NCBI GenBank assembly: GCA_964019135.1 | Contig: OZ025257.1 | Coordinates: 27,636,352-27,700,351 of the forward strand | Direction: 5' to 3' | DNA: 64,000 nt | DNA from: Arenicola marina | Taxonomy: Eukaryota; Annelida; Polychaeta; Arenicolidae | Shown: piece after piece, positions 1 through 11,605 of the stretch | How positions within the stretch are numbered: position 1 is the stretch's first letter | How the letters are laid out: every line of letters begins with the position of its first letter | Translations under genes and position numbers: made by a program | Notes under the pieces: model-generated | Told to the model about the DNA's origin: nothing | Seen by the model: the letters and a program-made list of their open reading frames with translations, nothing else | Database searches by the model: none

Positions 1-665
1 GACGTGTCTGGTGAACGAGGCAGCGCGCTCTCTCTCTCTCTCTCGCCCGAGGTCTTTACACCGCGTCAACAGAAATGACCACAGCGGGCCCTCAGCTTGG
101 CATGACGTGTCTGGTGAACGAGGCAGCGCGCTCTCTCTCTCTCTCTCGCCCGAGGTCTTTACACCGCGTCAACAGATCTGGCCACAGCGGGCCCTCAGCT
201 TGGCATGACGTGTCTGGTGAACGAGGCAGCGCGCTCTCTCTCTCTCTCTCTCTCTCTCGCCCGAGGTCTTTACACCGCGTCAACAGATCTGGCCACAGCG
301 GGCCCTCAGCTTGGCATGACGTGTCTGGTGAACGAGGCAGCGCGCTCTCTCTCTCTCTCTCTCTCTCTCGCCCGAGGTCTTTACACCGCGTCAACAGATC
401 TGGCCACAGCGGGCCCTCAGCTTGGCATGAGGTGTCTGGTGAACGAGGCAGCGCGCTCTCTCTCTCTCTCTCGCCCGAGGTCTTTACACCGCGTCAACAG
501 ATCTGGCCACAGCGGGCCCTCAGCTTGGCATGACGTGTCTGGTGAACGAGGCAGCGCGCTCTCTCTCTCTCTCTCTCTCTCTCGCCCGAGGTCTTTACAC
601 CGCGTCAACAGATCTGACCACAGCGGGCCCTCAGCTTGGCATGACGTGTCTGGTGAACGAGGCAG

Positions 666-700
<35 letters not shown>

Positions 701-780
701 CCGAGGTCTTTACACCGCGTCAACAGATCTGACCACAGCGGGCCCTCAGCTTGGCATGACGTGTCTGGTGAACGAGGCAG

Positions 781-815
<35 letters not shown>

Positions 816-894
816 CCGAGGTCTTTACACCGCGTCAACAGATCTGACCACAGCGGGCCCTCAGCTTGGCATAACGTGTCTGGTGAACGAGGCA

Positions 895-928
<34 letters not shown>

Positions 929-1008
929 CCGAGGTCTTTACACCGCGTCAACAGATCTGACCACAGCGGGCCCTCAGCTTGGCATGACGTGTCTGGTGAA
1001 CGAGGCAG

Positions 1009-1049
<41 letters not shown>

Positions 1050-1452
1050 CCGAGGTCTTTACACCGCGTCAACAGATCTGACCACAGCGGGCCCTCAGCT
1101 TGGCATGACGTGTCTGGTGAACGAGGCAGCGCGCTCTCTCTCTCTCTCTCTCTCTCGCCCGAGGTCTTTACACCGCGTCAACAGATCTGACCACAGCGGG
1201 CCCTCAGCTTGGCATGACGTGTCTGGTGAACGAGGCAGCGCGCTCTCTCTCTCTCTCTCTCTCTCTCGCCCGAGGTCTTTACACCGCGTCAACAGATCTG
1301 GCCACAGCGGGCCCTCAGCTTGGCATGACGTGTCTGGTGAACGAGGCAGCGCGCTCTCTCCCTCTCTCTCGCCCGAGGTCTTTACACCGCGTCAACAGAT
1401 CTGGCCACAGCGGGCCCTCAGCTTGGCATGACGTGTCTGGTGAACGAGGCAG

Positions 1453-1483
<31 letters not shown>

Positions 1484-1565
1484 GCCCGAGGTCTTTACAC
1501 CGCGTCAACAGATCTGACCACAGCGGGCCCTCAGCTTGGCATGACGTGTCTGGTGAACGAGGCAG

Positions 1566-1596
<31 letters not shown>

Positions 1597-1987
1597 GCCC
1601 GAGGTCTTTACACCGCGTCAACAGATCTGGCCACAGCGGGCCCTCAGCTTGGCATGACGTGTCTGGTGAACGAGGCAGCGCGCTCTCTCTCTCTCTCTCG
1701 CCCGAGGTCTTTACACCGCGTCAACAGATCTGGCCACAGCGGGCCCTCAGCTTGGCATGACGTGTCTGGTGAACGAGGCAGCGCGCTCTCTCTCTCTCTC
1801 TCGCCCGAGGTCTTTACACCGCGTCAACAGATCTGGCCACAGCGGGCCCTCAGCTTGGCATGACGTGTCTGGTGAACGAGGCAGCGCGCTCTCTCTCTCT
1901 CTCTCGCCCGAGGTCTTTACACCGCGTCAACAGATCTGACCACAGCGGGCCCTCAGCTTGGCATGACGTGTCTGGTGAACGAGGCAG

Positions 1988-2018
<31 letters not shown>

Positions 2019-2314
2019 GCCCGAGGTCTTTACACCGCGTCAACAGATCTGACCACAGCGGGCCCTCAGCTTTGCATGACGTGTCTGGTGAACGAGGCAG
2101 CGCGCTCTCTCTCTCTCTCTCTCTCTCTCGCCCGAGGTCTTTACACCGCGTCAACAGATCTGGCCACAGCGGGCCCTCAGCTTGGCATGACGTGTCTGGT
2201 GAACGAGGCAGCGCGCTCTCTCTCTCTCTCTCGCCCGAGGTCTTTACACCGCGTCAACAGATCTGACCACAGCGGGCCCTCAGCTTGGCATGACGTGTCT
2301 GGTGAACGAGGCAG

Positions 2315-2345
<31 letters not shown>

Positions 2346-2633
2346 GCCCGAGGTCTTTACACCGCGTCAACAGATCTGGCCACAGCGGGCCCTCAGCTTG
2401 GCATGACGTGTCTGGTGAACGAGGCAGCGCGCTCTCTCTCTCTCTCTCGCCCGAGGTCTTTACACCGCGTCAACAGATCTGGCCACAGCGGGCCCTCAGC
2501 TTGGCATGACGTGTCTGGTGAACGAGGCAGCGCGCTCTCTCTCTCTCTCTCGCCCGAGGTCTTTACACCGCGTCAACAGATCTGACCACAGCGGGCCCTC
2601 AGCTTGGCATGACGTGTCTGGTGAACGAGGCAG

Positions 2634-2668
<35 letters not shown>

Positions 2669-3474
2669 CCGAGGTCTTTACACCGCGTCAACAGATCTGA
2701 CCACAGCGGGCCCTCAGCTTGGCATGACGTGTCTGGTGAACGAGGCAGCGCGCTCTCTCTCTCTCTCTCTCTCTCTCGCCCGAGGTCTTTACACCGCGTC
2801 AACAGATCTGGCCACAGCGGGCCCTCAGCTTGGCATGACGTGTCTGGTGAACGAGGCAGCGCGCTCTCTCTCTCTCGCCCGAGGTCTTTACACCGCGTCA
2901 ACAGATCTGGCCACAGCGGGCCCTCAGCTTGGCATGACGTGTCTGGTGAACGAGGTAGCGCGCTCTCTCTCTCTCTCTCGCCCGAGGTCTTTACACCGCG
3001 TCAACAGATCTGGCCACAGCGGGCCCTCAGCTTGGCATGACGTGTCTGGTGAACGAGGCAGCGCGCTCTCTCTCTCTCTCTCGCCCGAGGTCTTTACACC
3101 GCGTCAACAGATCTGACCACAGCGGGCCCTCAGCTTGGCATGACGTGTCTGGTGAACGACGCAGCGCGCTCTCTCTCTCTCTCTCTCGCCCGAGGCCTTA
3201 ACACCGCGTCAACAGATCTGACCACAGCGGGCCCTCAGCTTGGCATGACGTGTCTGGTGAACGAGGCAGCGCGCTCTCTCTCTCTCTCTCGCCCGAGGTC
3301 TTTACACCGCGTCAACAGATCTGGCCACAGCGGGCCCTCAGCTTGGCATGACGTGTCTGGTGAACGAGGCAGCGCGCTCTCTCTCTCTCTCTCGCCCGAG
3401 GTCTTTACACCGCGTCAACAGATCTGGCCACAGCGGGCCCTCAGCTTGGCATAACGTGTCTGGTGAACGAGGCA

Positions 3475-3508
<34 letters not shown>

Positions 3509-4230
3509 CCGAGGTCTTTACACCGCGTCAACAGATCTGACCACAGCGGGCCCTCAGCTTGGCATGACGTGTCTGGTGAACGAGGCAGCGCGCTCTCTCT
3601 CTCTCTCTCGCCCGAGGTCTTTACACCGCGTCAACAGAAATGACCACAGCGGGCCCTCAGCTTGGCATGACGTGTCTGGTGAACGAGGCAGCGCGCTCTC
3701 TCTCTCTCTCTCGCCCGAGGTCTTTACACCGCGTCAACAGATCTGGCCACAGCGGGCCCTCAGCTTGGCATGACGTGTCTGGTGAACGAGGCAGCGCGCT
3801 CTCTCTCTCTCTCTCTCTCTCTCGCCCGAGGTCTTTACACCGCGTCAACAGATCTGGCCACAGCGGGCCCTCAGCTTGGCATGACGTGTCTGGTGAACGA
3901 GGCAGCGCGCTCTCTCTCTCTCTCTCTCTCTCTCGCCCGAGGTCTTTACACCGCGTCAACAGATCTGGCCACAGCGGGCCCTCAGCTTGGCATGAGGTGT
4001 CTGGTGAACGAGGCAGCGCGCTCTCTCTCTCTCTCTCGCCCGAGGTCTTTACACCGCGTCAACAGATCTGGCCACAGCGGGCCCTCAGCTTGGCATGACG
4101 TGTCTGGTGAACGAGGCAGCGCGCTCTCTCTCTCTCTCTCTCTCTCTCGCCCGAGGTCTTTACACCGCGTCAACAGATCTGACCACAGCGGGCCCTCAGC
4201 TTGGCATGACGTGTCTGGTGAACGAGGCAG

Positions 4231-4261
<31 letters not shown>

Positions 4262-4343
4262 GCCCGAGGTCTTTACACCGCGTCAACAGATCTGACCACA
4301 GCGGGCCCTCAGCTTGGCATGACGTGTCTGGTGAACGAGGCAG

Positions 4344-4374
<31 letters not shown>

Positions 4375-4455
4375 GCCCGAGGTCTTTACACCGCGTCAAC
4401 AGATCTGACCACAGCGGGCCCTCAGCTTGGCATAACGTGTCTGGTGAACGAGGCA

Positions 4456-4489
<34 letters not shown>

Positions 4490-5196
4490 CCGAGGTCTTT
4501 ACACCGCGTCAACAGATCTGACCACAGCGGGCCCTCAGCTTGGCATGACGTGTCTGGTGAACGAGGCAGCGCGCTCTCTCTCTCTCTCTCGCCCGAGGTC
4601 TTTACACCGCGTCAACAGAAATGACCACAGCGGGCCCTCAGCTTGGCATGACGTGTCTGGTGAACGAGGCAGCGCGCTCTCTCTCTCTCTCTCTCTCTCT
4701 CGCCCGAGGTCTTTACACCGCGTCAACAGATCTGGCCACAGCGGGCCCTCAGCTTGGCATGAGGTGTCTGGTGAACGAGGCAGCGCGCTCTCTCTCTCTC
4801 TCTCGCCCGAGGTCTTTACACCGCGTCAACAGATCTGGCCACAGCGGGCCCTCAGCTTGGCATGAGGTGTCTGGTGAACGAGGCAGCGCGCTCTCTCTCT
4901 CTCTCTCTCGCCCGAGGTCTTTACACCGCGTCAACAGATCTGACCACAGCGGGCCCTCGGCTTGGCATGAGGTGTCTGGTGAACGAAGCCGCGCGCTCTC
5001 TCTCTCTCGCCCAAGGTCTTTACACCGCGTCAACAGATCTGGCCACAGCGGGCCCTCAGCTTGGCATGACGTGTCTGGTGAACGAGGCAGCGCGCTCTGT
5101 CTCTCTCTCTCGCCCGAGGTCTTTACACCGCGTCAACAGATCTGACCACAGCGGGCCCTCAGCTTGGCATGAGGTGTCTGGTGAACGAGGCAGCGC

Positions 5197-5240
<44 letters not shown>

Positions 5241-5571
5241 CCGAGGTCTTTACACCGCGTCAACAGATCTGACCACAGCGGGCCCTCAGCTTGGCATGAC
5301 GTGTCTGGTGAACGAGGCAGCGCGCTCTCTCTCTCTCTCTCGCCCGAGGTCTTTACACCGCGTCAACAGATCTGACCACAGCCGGCCCTCAGCTTGGCAT
5401 GACGTGTCTGGTGAACGAGGCAGCGCGCTCTCTCTCTCTCTCGCCCGAGGTCTTTACACCGCGTCAACAGATCTAACCACAGCGGGCCCTCAGCTTGGCA
5501 TGACATGTCTGGTGAACGAGGCAGCGCTCTCTCTCTCTCTCTCGCCCGAGGTCAGCGGATCTCGGGCTTAG
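1..5571. repeat. Minisatellite, ~100-126 bp unit with (CT)n core, ~52 copies
   Basis: About 52 tandem units were counted from the recurring block GGTCTTTACACCGCGTCAAC. Each unit has a nearly constant ~85 bp part and a (CT)n run that varies from about 6 to 18 dinucleotides, and this run explains most of the unit-length differences. Rare variants (AGAAATGACC, CATGAGGTG, CATAACGTG, AGCGCTCT without CGCG) mark a higher-order duplication: positions 1 to ~900 recur at an offset of about 3565 bp, and a ~981 bp stretch recurs from 3451 to 4432. The array starts before the left edge. The last unit (from about 5520) is degenerate. Long reading frames here are an effect of the repeat. Confidence 0.97.
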
Positions 5572-5756
5572 CGACTGGGAGATGAAACAGTCACAACTCA
5601 GAGGTGGGGGGGGGGGGGGAGGGGGTATGTGTACGGGTGGCGAGGGGTGATGGGGGTTATTTTAGCATGGCATGGGGCAGTACTGGGCGATAATGCCGAC
5701 AGAGGTGGAGAAATGTGTCTTGGGAGGGTTGTGGATGGGCTAGGGTGGAGTGCCGT

Positions 5757-5959
5757 GGAGTTGGGTGCGGCGGGGTGAGGGTACGGGGGTGGGGCCGGGG
5801 TTGCGTGGAGTGGGGTGCGGCGGGGTGGGGTGCGGCGGGGTGAGGGTACGGGGGTGGGGCCGGGGTTGCGTGGAGTGGGGTGCGGCGGGGTGAGGGTACG
5901 GGGGTGGGGCCGGGGTTGCGTGGAGTGGGGTGCGGCGGGGTGAGAGTACGGCCGGGGTT
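5757..5959. repeat. G-rich minisatellite, 50 bp unit, ~4 copies
   Basis: The block GTGAGGGTACGGGGGTGGGG recurs with exact 50 bp spacing at 5877 and 5927 and with one partial insertion near 5820. The last copy is truncated. Multiple runs of three to five G make it G-quadruplex capable. It directly follows the CT-rich minisatellite. Confidence 0.9.
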
Positions 5960-6956
5960 GCAGACGAATGACCTTGTTGGGGGGTCGGAGAGCGCAAGGC
6001 ACCGAGCGGAACCCGCCGTCAAGTAGCCGTCAAAACCCAATAATATCATTGCGCAACCGTCCCATCCATCTCCGCCGTCAGACTGCGTCATGCGGCGGCG
6101 GCGGCGGCGGCGGGGCGGGGGGGGGGGGGTTGAAGCGCCGGCAGCGGCGGCGACGGTGGCGGGGCGGGAAGGGGCGGGGGGTGAGGCGGCGGAGGCGGCG
6201 GCGACAGTGGCGACTGCGGCGACCGGAGACAACCGGAAACAGCCGAGACCGAGCCGCGCTCGCCGCCGTCCGTAGTCCTTTCTGCTCGTGTCACCTTGGC
6301 GCAAGCACCCCGGGTCTGGCGATACAGGAGGGGGTGGGGGGGGGGGGGGCTGGGTATACGGAGGCAGGCGGGCGAGGGGGTGAGAGCTTAATGGGTAGGG
6401 GCCCGGGGTCGTTGACAGCCGTAGACAGTCTCCACTCGGAAACACAACACGCACTCAAACAAATATAGCGGGCCATCCCCCAGATCGCCCTATTATCGCT
6501 CAGCCACTCGCCACCCCCCCCCCCCCCTTCACAATAGAAAGTGATGGATCAGAGATTGATCGTAAGAGAGGAGGGTGGCGATGCGGTAGCGGGGGGGCGG
6601 ACTGATGGTACAGGAACTTGGTAGGAGTCAAGTGGGGAGGGGGGGGGGGTGGTGACGGGATTCATGTTGTGTCCAGTGGGTGGGGGTCAAGGAGTGACTG
6701 GATCCTGGCAGCGATGGGCGTAAGAGTGTCAGGCAGTGATGGCGGTCTGTGGCTGGAAGGCCGGGGTAGACAGGGAGGGGGGGGGGAGGAGGCTGCCTTC
6801 ACGGGGTGGGATCAGGCAGAGAGGAGGCGGGGGATTTAAAGATCCTTCGAGGCCGGGGATATGATTTGCAGGGGCGGAAGGGCAGAGCCAGAAGGTGATG
6901 GCAGCGGGGGCCACCCTGTAGTGTTTGCCATGTGGCAATAGGATTCAGCCAGAACC
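5960..6956. other. GC-rich, low-complexity stretch, no gene recognised
   Basis: It contains a (CGG)n-like tract at about 6089-6215 (CGG/GGC runs mixed with long poly-G) and several poly-G or poly-C runs of ten or more. CpG is frequent, so it could be a CpG-island-like segment. The open frames here (Arg/Gly or Pro rich) follow from base composition, and no domain is recognisable. Confidence 0.6.
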
Positions 6957-7331
6957 AGAGCTGTCACTGCTGTCACCGGTGTCATTAAAGTCACCGCTGT
7001 CATTAATGTCACCGCTGTCATTATTGTTCCTGCTGTCACTACTGTCACGGCTGTCACTGCTGTCACCGCTGTTATTGCTGTCACTGCTGCCACCGCTGTC
7101 ACGACTGTCTCGGCTGTCACCGTTGTCACTAGTGTCCCCGGTGTCCCTGCTGTCACTACTGTCACGGCTGTCACTGCTGTCACCGCTGTTATTGCTGTCA
7201 CTGCTGCCACCGCTGTCACGACTGTCTCGGCTGTCACCGTTGTCACCACTGTCCCCGCTGTCACTACTGTCCCCGGTGTCACTGGTGTCACTACTGTCAG
7301 CGCTGTCACGTCTGTCACTGCTGTCAGCCAT
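6957..7331. repeat. Minisatellite, 9 bp unit (CTGTCACYG-like)
   Basis: About 40 units of a 9 bp motif such as CTGTCACTG or CTGTCACCG. A block of about 100 bp is repeated with an offset of 117 bp (7031 and 7148), so 13-unit blocks have duplicated. Because 9 is a multiple of three, frames stay open on both strands. These frames are not evidence of a gene. Confidence 0.95.
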
Positions 7332-8068
7332 CGGGAGGGCTAGGCCATCGGGAGGGCTAGGCCATCACTAGGGCTATACCATCGGGGTGGCTAGGCCATC
7401 ACGAGGGCTAGGCCATCGGGATGGCTAGACCATCGGGAGGACAAGCCCATCGGAGGGGCAAGACCATCGGAAGAGCAAGACCATCGGGAGGGCTAGACCA
7501 TCACGAGGACTATACTGTCGTAAAGGCTAGGCCATCACGAGGGCTATACCATCGGGAGGGCTAGACCATCGGAAGGGCTAGGCCATCGGGAGGGTTAGAC
7601 CATCGGGAGGGCTAGACCATCGGGAGGGCTAGGCCATCGGGAGGACTAGACCATCAGGAGGGCTAGACCATCGGGAGGGCTAGACCATCGGGAGGGCTAG
7701 GCCATCGGGGGGGGGGGTAGGGCAACGGGAGAGCTAGACCATCGGGAAGGCTAGACCATCGGGAGGGCTAGGCCATCGGGGGGGGGCTAGGGCAACCGTA
7801 GAGCTAGACCATCAGGACGGCTAGACCATCGGGAGAGCAAGACATTCGGGAGGGCTAGGCCATCGGGAAGGCAAGACCATCGGGAGGGCTAGGCCATCGG
7901 GACGCTTAGATCATCGTGACGGCAAGACCATCGGGAGGGCTAGGCCATCGGGAGGGCTAGATCATCGGGAAGCCTAGGCCATTGGCAAGGCTAGACTATC
8001 GGGAGGGCTAGGCCATCGAGAGGGCTAGATTATCGGGAGGGCTAGACCATCGGCAAGGCTAGACCATG
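7327..8068. repeat. Minisatellite, 17 bp unit (CCATCGGGAGGGCTAGG)
   Basis: About 43 tandem copies of the 17 bp motif with scattered substitutions and a few poly-G expansions (near 7709 and 7786). It abuts the 9 bp array directly. Confidence 0.95.
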
Positions 8069-8605
8069 GAACGTGTCACAGTCGGCCCTATACCGCTGAT
8101 CTCGTTGGAGCCTCGCACACGTGTGGCACGGGGCGAGACCCCGACTCTAGTGTGTAGCTAATGGCGGACACGCCACCAGAATAACTAAGCTTTTAGACAA
8201 AACCAGAAAACTAACGAGGGTGTGTCACGCGTATACAGTGATCAAATTCCGTCTAGCCGTACACTAATAATGGCCAGCCACCAGTAATAACCGTGTTAGG
8301 CAACTTACTAATTGTGAATTATCGAACAGCCGGGTTAGATTCAGTCAGAGCCGTAACCATCATTGCGTCCGGGACAGGTAAACTTCCAGGAGCTCTTTTT
8401 GCGAGGGTAATAGGTATTTTTTTTTTAGTTTGAGGGTTCTCAGTCACGTGACATATGAAGAAGATACATTTGACACAGTATTGAGTTTGCTCTTAAAAAA
8501 TATCCTCAGCTCAGATCGATCCTTATCAAGTATAATTACTTCATATCTTCGCTCTTGTAGCCAGGCGGTCTTATTAACGAACGCCACGTGTGGGGGTAGT
8601 TCAAC
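8069..8605. other. Non-repetitive spacer, nothing recognised
   Basis: Unique-looking sequence between two minisatellites. No exon with convincing splice sites, RNA gene or transposon was seen. Confidence 0.5.
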
Positions 8606-9735
8606 CTGCACAGCCGTAACCCGATCGACCGTGACCCGAACGGCCGTAACCCGAACGGCCGTAACAGGAACAACCATAACCCGAACCGTGACCCGAACGG
8701 CTGTAACCCGAACTGATGTAACCCGAAAGGCCGTAACCCGAACAGAAGTCACCCGAATAAACATAACCCAAATAGACGTAACCGAATGGATGTCACCCGA
8801 ATATACGTAACCCGAACAGACGTAACTCGAACAGAAGTAACCAGAATAAACATAACCCAAATAGACGTAACCGAATGGATGTCACCCGAATATACGTTAC
8901 CCGAACAGACGTAACCCGAACCGACGTAACCCAAACAGACGTAACCCGAACAGATGTAACCCAAACAGACGTAACCCAAATATACGTAACCCGAACAGAC
9001 GTAACCCGAACAGATGTAACCCAAACAGACGTAACCCAAACAGACGTAACCCAAACAGACGTAACCCGAATAGACGTCACCCGAACAGACGTAACCCGAA
9101 CAGACGTAACCAGAACAGACGTAACCAAAACAGACGAAACCCGAATAGACGTAACCAGAACAGATGTAACCCGAACAGACGTAACCCGAACAGACGTAAC
9201 CCGAACAGACGTAACCAGAACAGACGTAACCAAAACAGACGAAACCAGAACAGACGTAACCAGAACAGGCGTAACCAGAACAGACGTAACCAGAACAGGC
9301 GTAACCAGAACAGACGTAACCCGAACAGGCGTAACCAGAACAGACGTAACCAGAACAGGCGTAACCAGAACAGACGTAACCCGAACAGGCGTAACCCGAA
9401 CAGGCGTAACCAGAACAGACGTAACCAGAACAGGCGTAACCAGAACAGACATAACCCGAACAGACGTAACCCGAACAGGCGTAACCAGAACAGACGTAAC
9501 CAGAACAGGCGTAACCAGAACAGACGTAATCCGAACAGGCGTAACCAGAACAGACGTAACCCGAACAGGCGTAACCCGAACAGACGTAACCCGAACAGAC
9601 GTAACTCGAACAGACATAACCCGAACAGACGTAACCCGAACAGATGTAGCCAGAACAGACGTACCTCGAACAGACATAACCCGAACAGGCGTAACCAGAA
9701 CAGACGTAACTCGAACAGACTTAACCCGCTACCCG
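8606..9735. repeat. Minisatellite, 15 bp unit (GTAACCCGAACAGAC)
   Basis: About 75 copies. The left end is divergent (to about 8870) and the centre more uniform. Two alternating subtypes (CCGAACAGAC and CAGAACAGGC) give local 30 bp periodicity. The 15 bp length keeps frames open, for example a Val-Thr-Arg-Thr-Asp repeat on the plus strand, which is an artefact of the unit. Confidence 0.96.
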
Positions 9736-10397
9736 TTGTCAAATGAGACTTAAATGTCGTTGCGTCGCATCCAAACATGGCGAGTACCGCGTCACACGGT
9801 CCGCTCTGATTGGTCGGTGATCCGTTGTATCTCAAGTTAGGCTGACTGACTTGGAAAGTCCCCTGGGACTGCAGCATCCCACCAAACCAGATTTAGCACA
9901 CACGGACAACTGTCTCATTTCGTGAAGGAATGAATTGCATTATTCGCTTCATTACTCCAGGCCATCATGGTGGCCATATTGCCTCCTCCCGGGTGAGACC
10001 GGGAGATACCGACCATGGGTAAGGATCCAACCATGTGGCGGGCCACATGGTTGTATATAAGTATATAAGTATATAAGTATATAATAACATTGAAGTTATT
10101 AATACAAATATTTCCCGCTACAATAAAGAAATCGGCATATGACGCTGCTCTGAAAGATTAGCATCCACATTTAACATAACTGCAACATTTGCCTTAAATA
10201 GAAAGTAAATTTTATCAGAATTTTTGGGGGGTTTGAAAGATGAGCGTTAGCTGAAAACTATGTGTACTACGTCACACATTTGTGTGTAGCCCCTTGTTCT
10301 ATGACACAGTGTTAGGGATGTTGCGCAGGCTACATGCATTGAATCTTAGTGACAAAAGTAGACCATTCCTGCACGAATAAAACCATAAAATACAGGG
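9736..10397. other. Unassigned sequence
   Basis: Nothing gene-like was recognised. There are short ATATAAGT direct repeats at 10055-10084 and a small palindrome, CCATGTGG/CCACATGG, at 10031-10050. Confidence 0.45.
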
Positions 10398-10542
10398 GCC
10401 GGCGCGATAGCTCAGTGGGTTATAGCGCTCGCATTGAGTGCTCTGATCACCTGGGAGCCTAACGTCACGTGGATCGGTGGTTCGAGCCCTGCTGTGGCCA
10501 TGTCTGTGTGGTCGCAGGATAAAAATCCATGTCTTTCTTCGT
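10398..10542 (+). mobile_element. tRNA-derived SINE, cut by the assembly gap
   Basis: A tRNA-like head carries an A box (TAGCTCAGTGGG, from about 10409) and a B box (GGTTCGAGCCC, from about 10479). A non-tRNA body follows containing GTGTGGTCGCAGGATAAAAA. The body recurs in reverse orientation at 19495-19575, so it is an interspersed family. The 3' part is lost in the run of Ns. Confidence 0.8.
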
Positions 10543-10742
10543 NNNNNNNNNNNNNNNNNNNNNNNNNNNNNNNNNNNNNNNNNNNNNNNNNNNNNNNNNN
10601 NNNNNNNNNNNNNNNNNNNNNNNNNNNNNNNNNNNNNNNNNNNNNNNNNNNNNNNNNNNNNNNNNNNNNNNNNNNNNNNNNNNNNNNNNNNNNNNNNNNN
10701 NNNNNNNNNNNNNNNNNNNNNNNNNNNNNNNNNNNNNNNNNN
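10543..10742. other. Assembly gap (200 N)
   Basis: Exactly 200 Ns, probably a placeholder gap of arbitrary length. It interrupts the SINE. Confidence 0.99.
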
Positions 10743-11605
10743 GAACGATATCCATGGCGACCAACCATTAAATATCACACATGTATGGGTGATCACATGT
10801 TGACATATATATATGTAGACTTCTCTTACAAAATCTACACAGGTAAGTACAAAAAAACCCAGTCAACCACTGCCCATCTATAGTATCATTACAGCCCCCC
10901 CCCCCCCCGCCCCGGGGGACTTGGTTGCTCAGCACGACTAGGAGTACCCAAGTCACCAATGGTGGGATTTATACCTCAAAAGTACCACGACACTCCGCCC
11001 CCCCCCCACCCCACACATACACCCCTTCCTCGCCCAAAGCGTGATGCAAGTTCACGCCCGCGAGCCCGTCCGCCTATATGAGGACGTAACTATTGTATAT
11101 TTGTATATGCTGGTTGCAATTCCACGCCAACAACCTGTGGATGCGCAGTCCACTCCTCCCACGCCGAGGCAAAAAGTGCCACCAGCCAGCAGCGACCAAT
11201 ATCCTGTCCGCTGACACATGCCGAAGTTCGCGCCAGACGATAAACAATTATAGTCACCTGAGCAGGTTTCTGCTATGCAACTTGTGCCTATTTATATGGA
11301 GGTTTTGCGGATGTTGTTATTACAGTCTAAGGGAAATGACTTGGTCGTACGGCGAAATAGGGAGTGTTCTGATGGGACATCGTAAACAAGGCGAGCGTTA
11401 CCCCCAAGAATGTTAGCCCAAAGCGATTTAGGAATTAGGGTCTCCATCTCTCATATTTACGGTCATTCAGGTGTGGGGGGGTTTAAGAAAATAGAGACAA
11501 ATGTCCTTTTCGACATCATAGTAATAGACAAAACCATTTCGACAATCCTAAAAATGGCAATTCTGGCGATTTTCTTTTACTTTACTTTATTCCTTTAATC
11601 CAAAC
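10743..11605. other. Unassigned sequence
   Basis: No gene recognised. Poly-C runs at about 10896-10910 and 10998-11010. Short open frames show no domain. Confidence 0.45.

Noticed and set aside
11-5571. Many Ser/Leu/Arg-rich reading frames in the first array
   Set aside because: They arise from the repeat unit in all frames and change frame with CT-run length. No start context, splice or domain signal.
5657-6454. 265-codon minus-strand Pro-rich frame
   Set aside because: Translation of G-rich low-complexity DNA and the 50 bp repeat.
8875-9753. 292-codon Val-Thr-Arg-Thr-Asp frame and its antisense frames
   Set aside because: Direct consequence of a 15 bp unit without stops.
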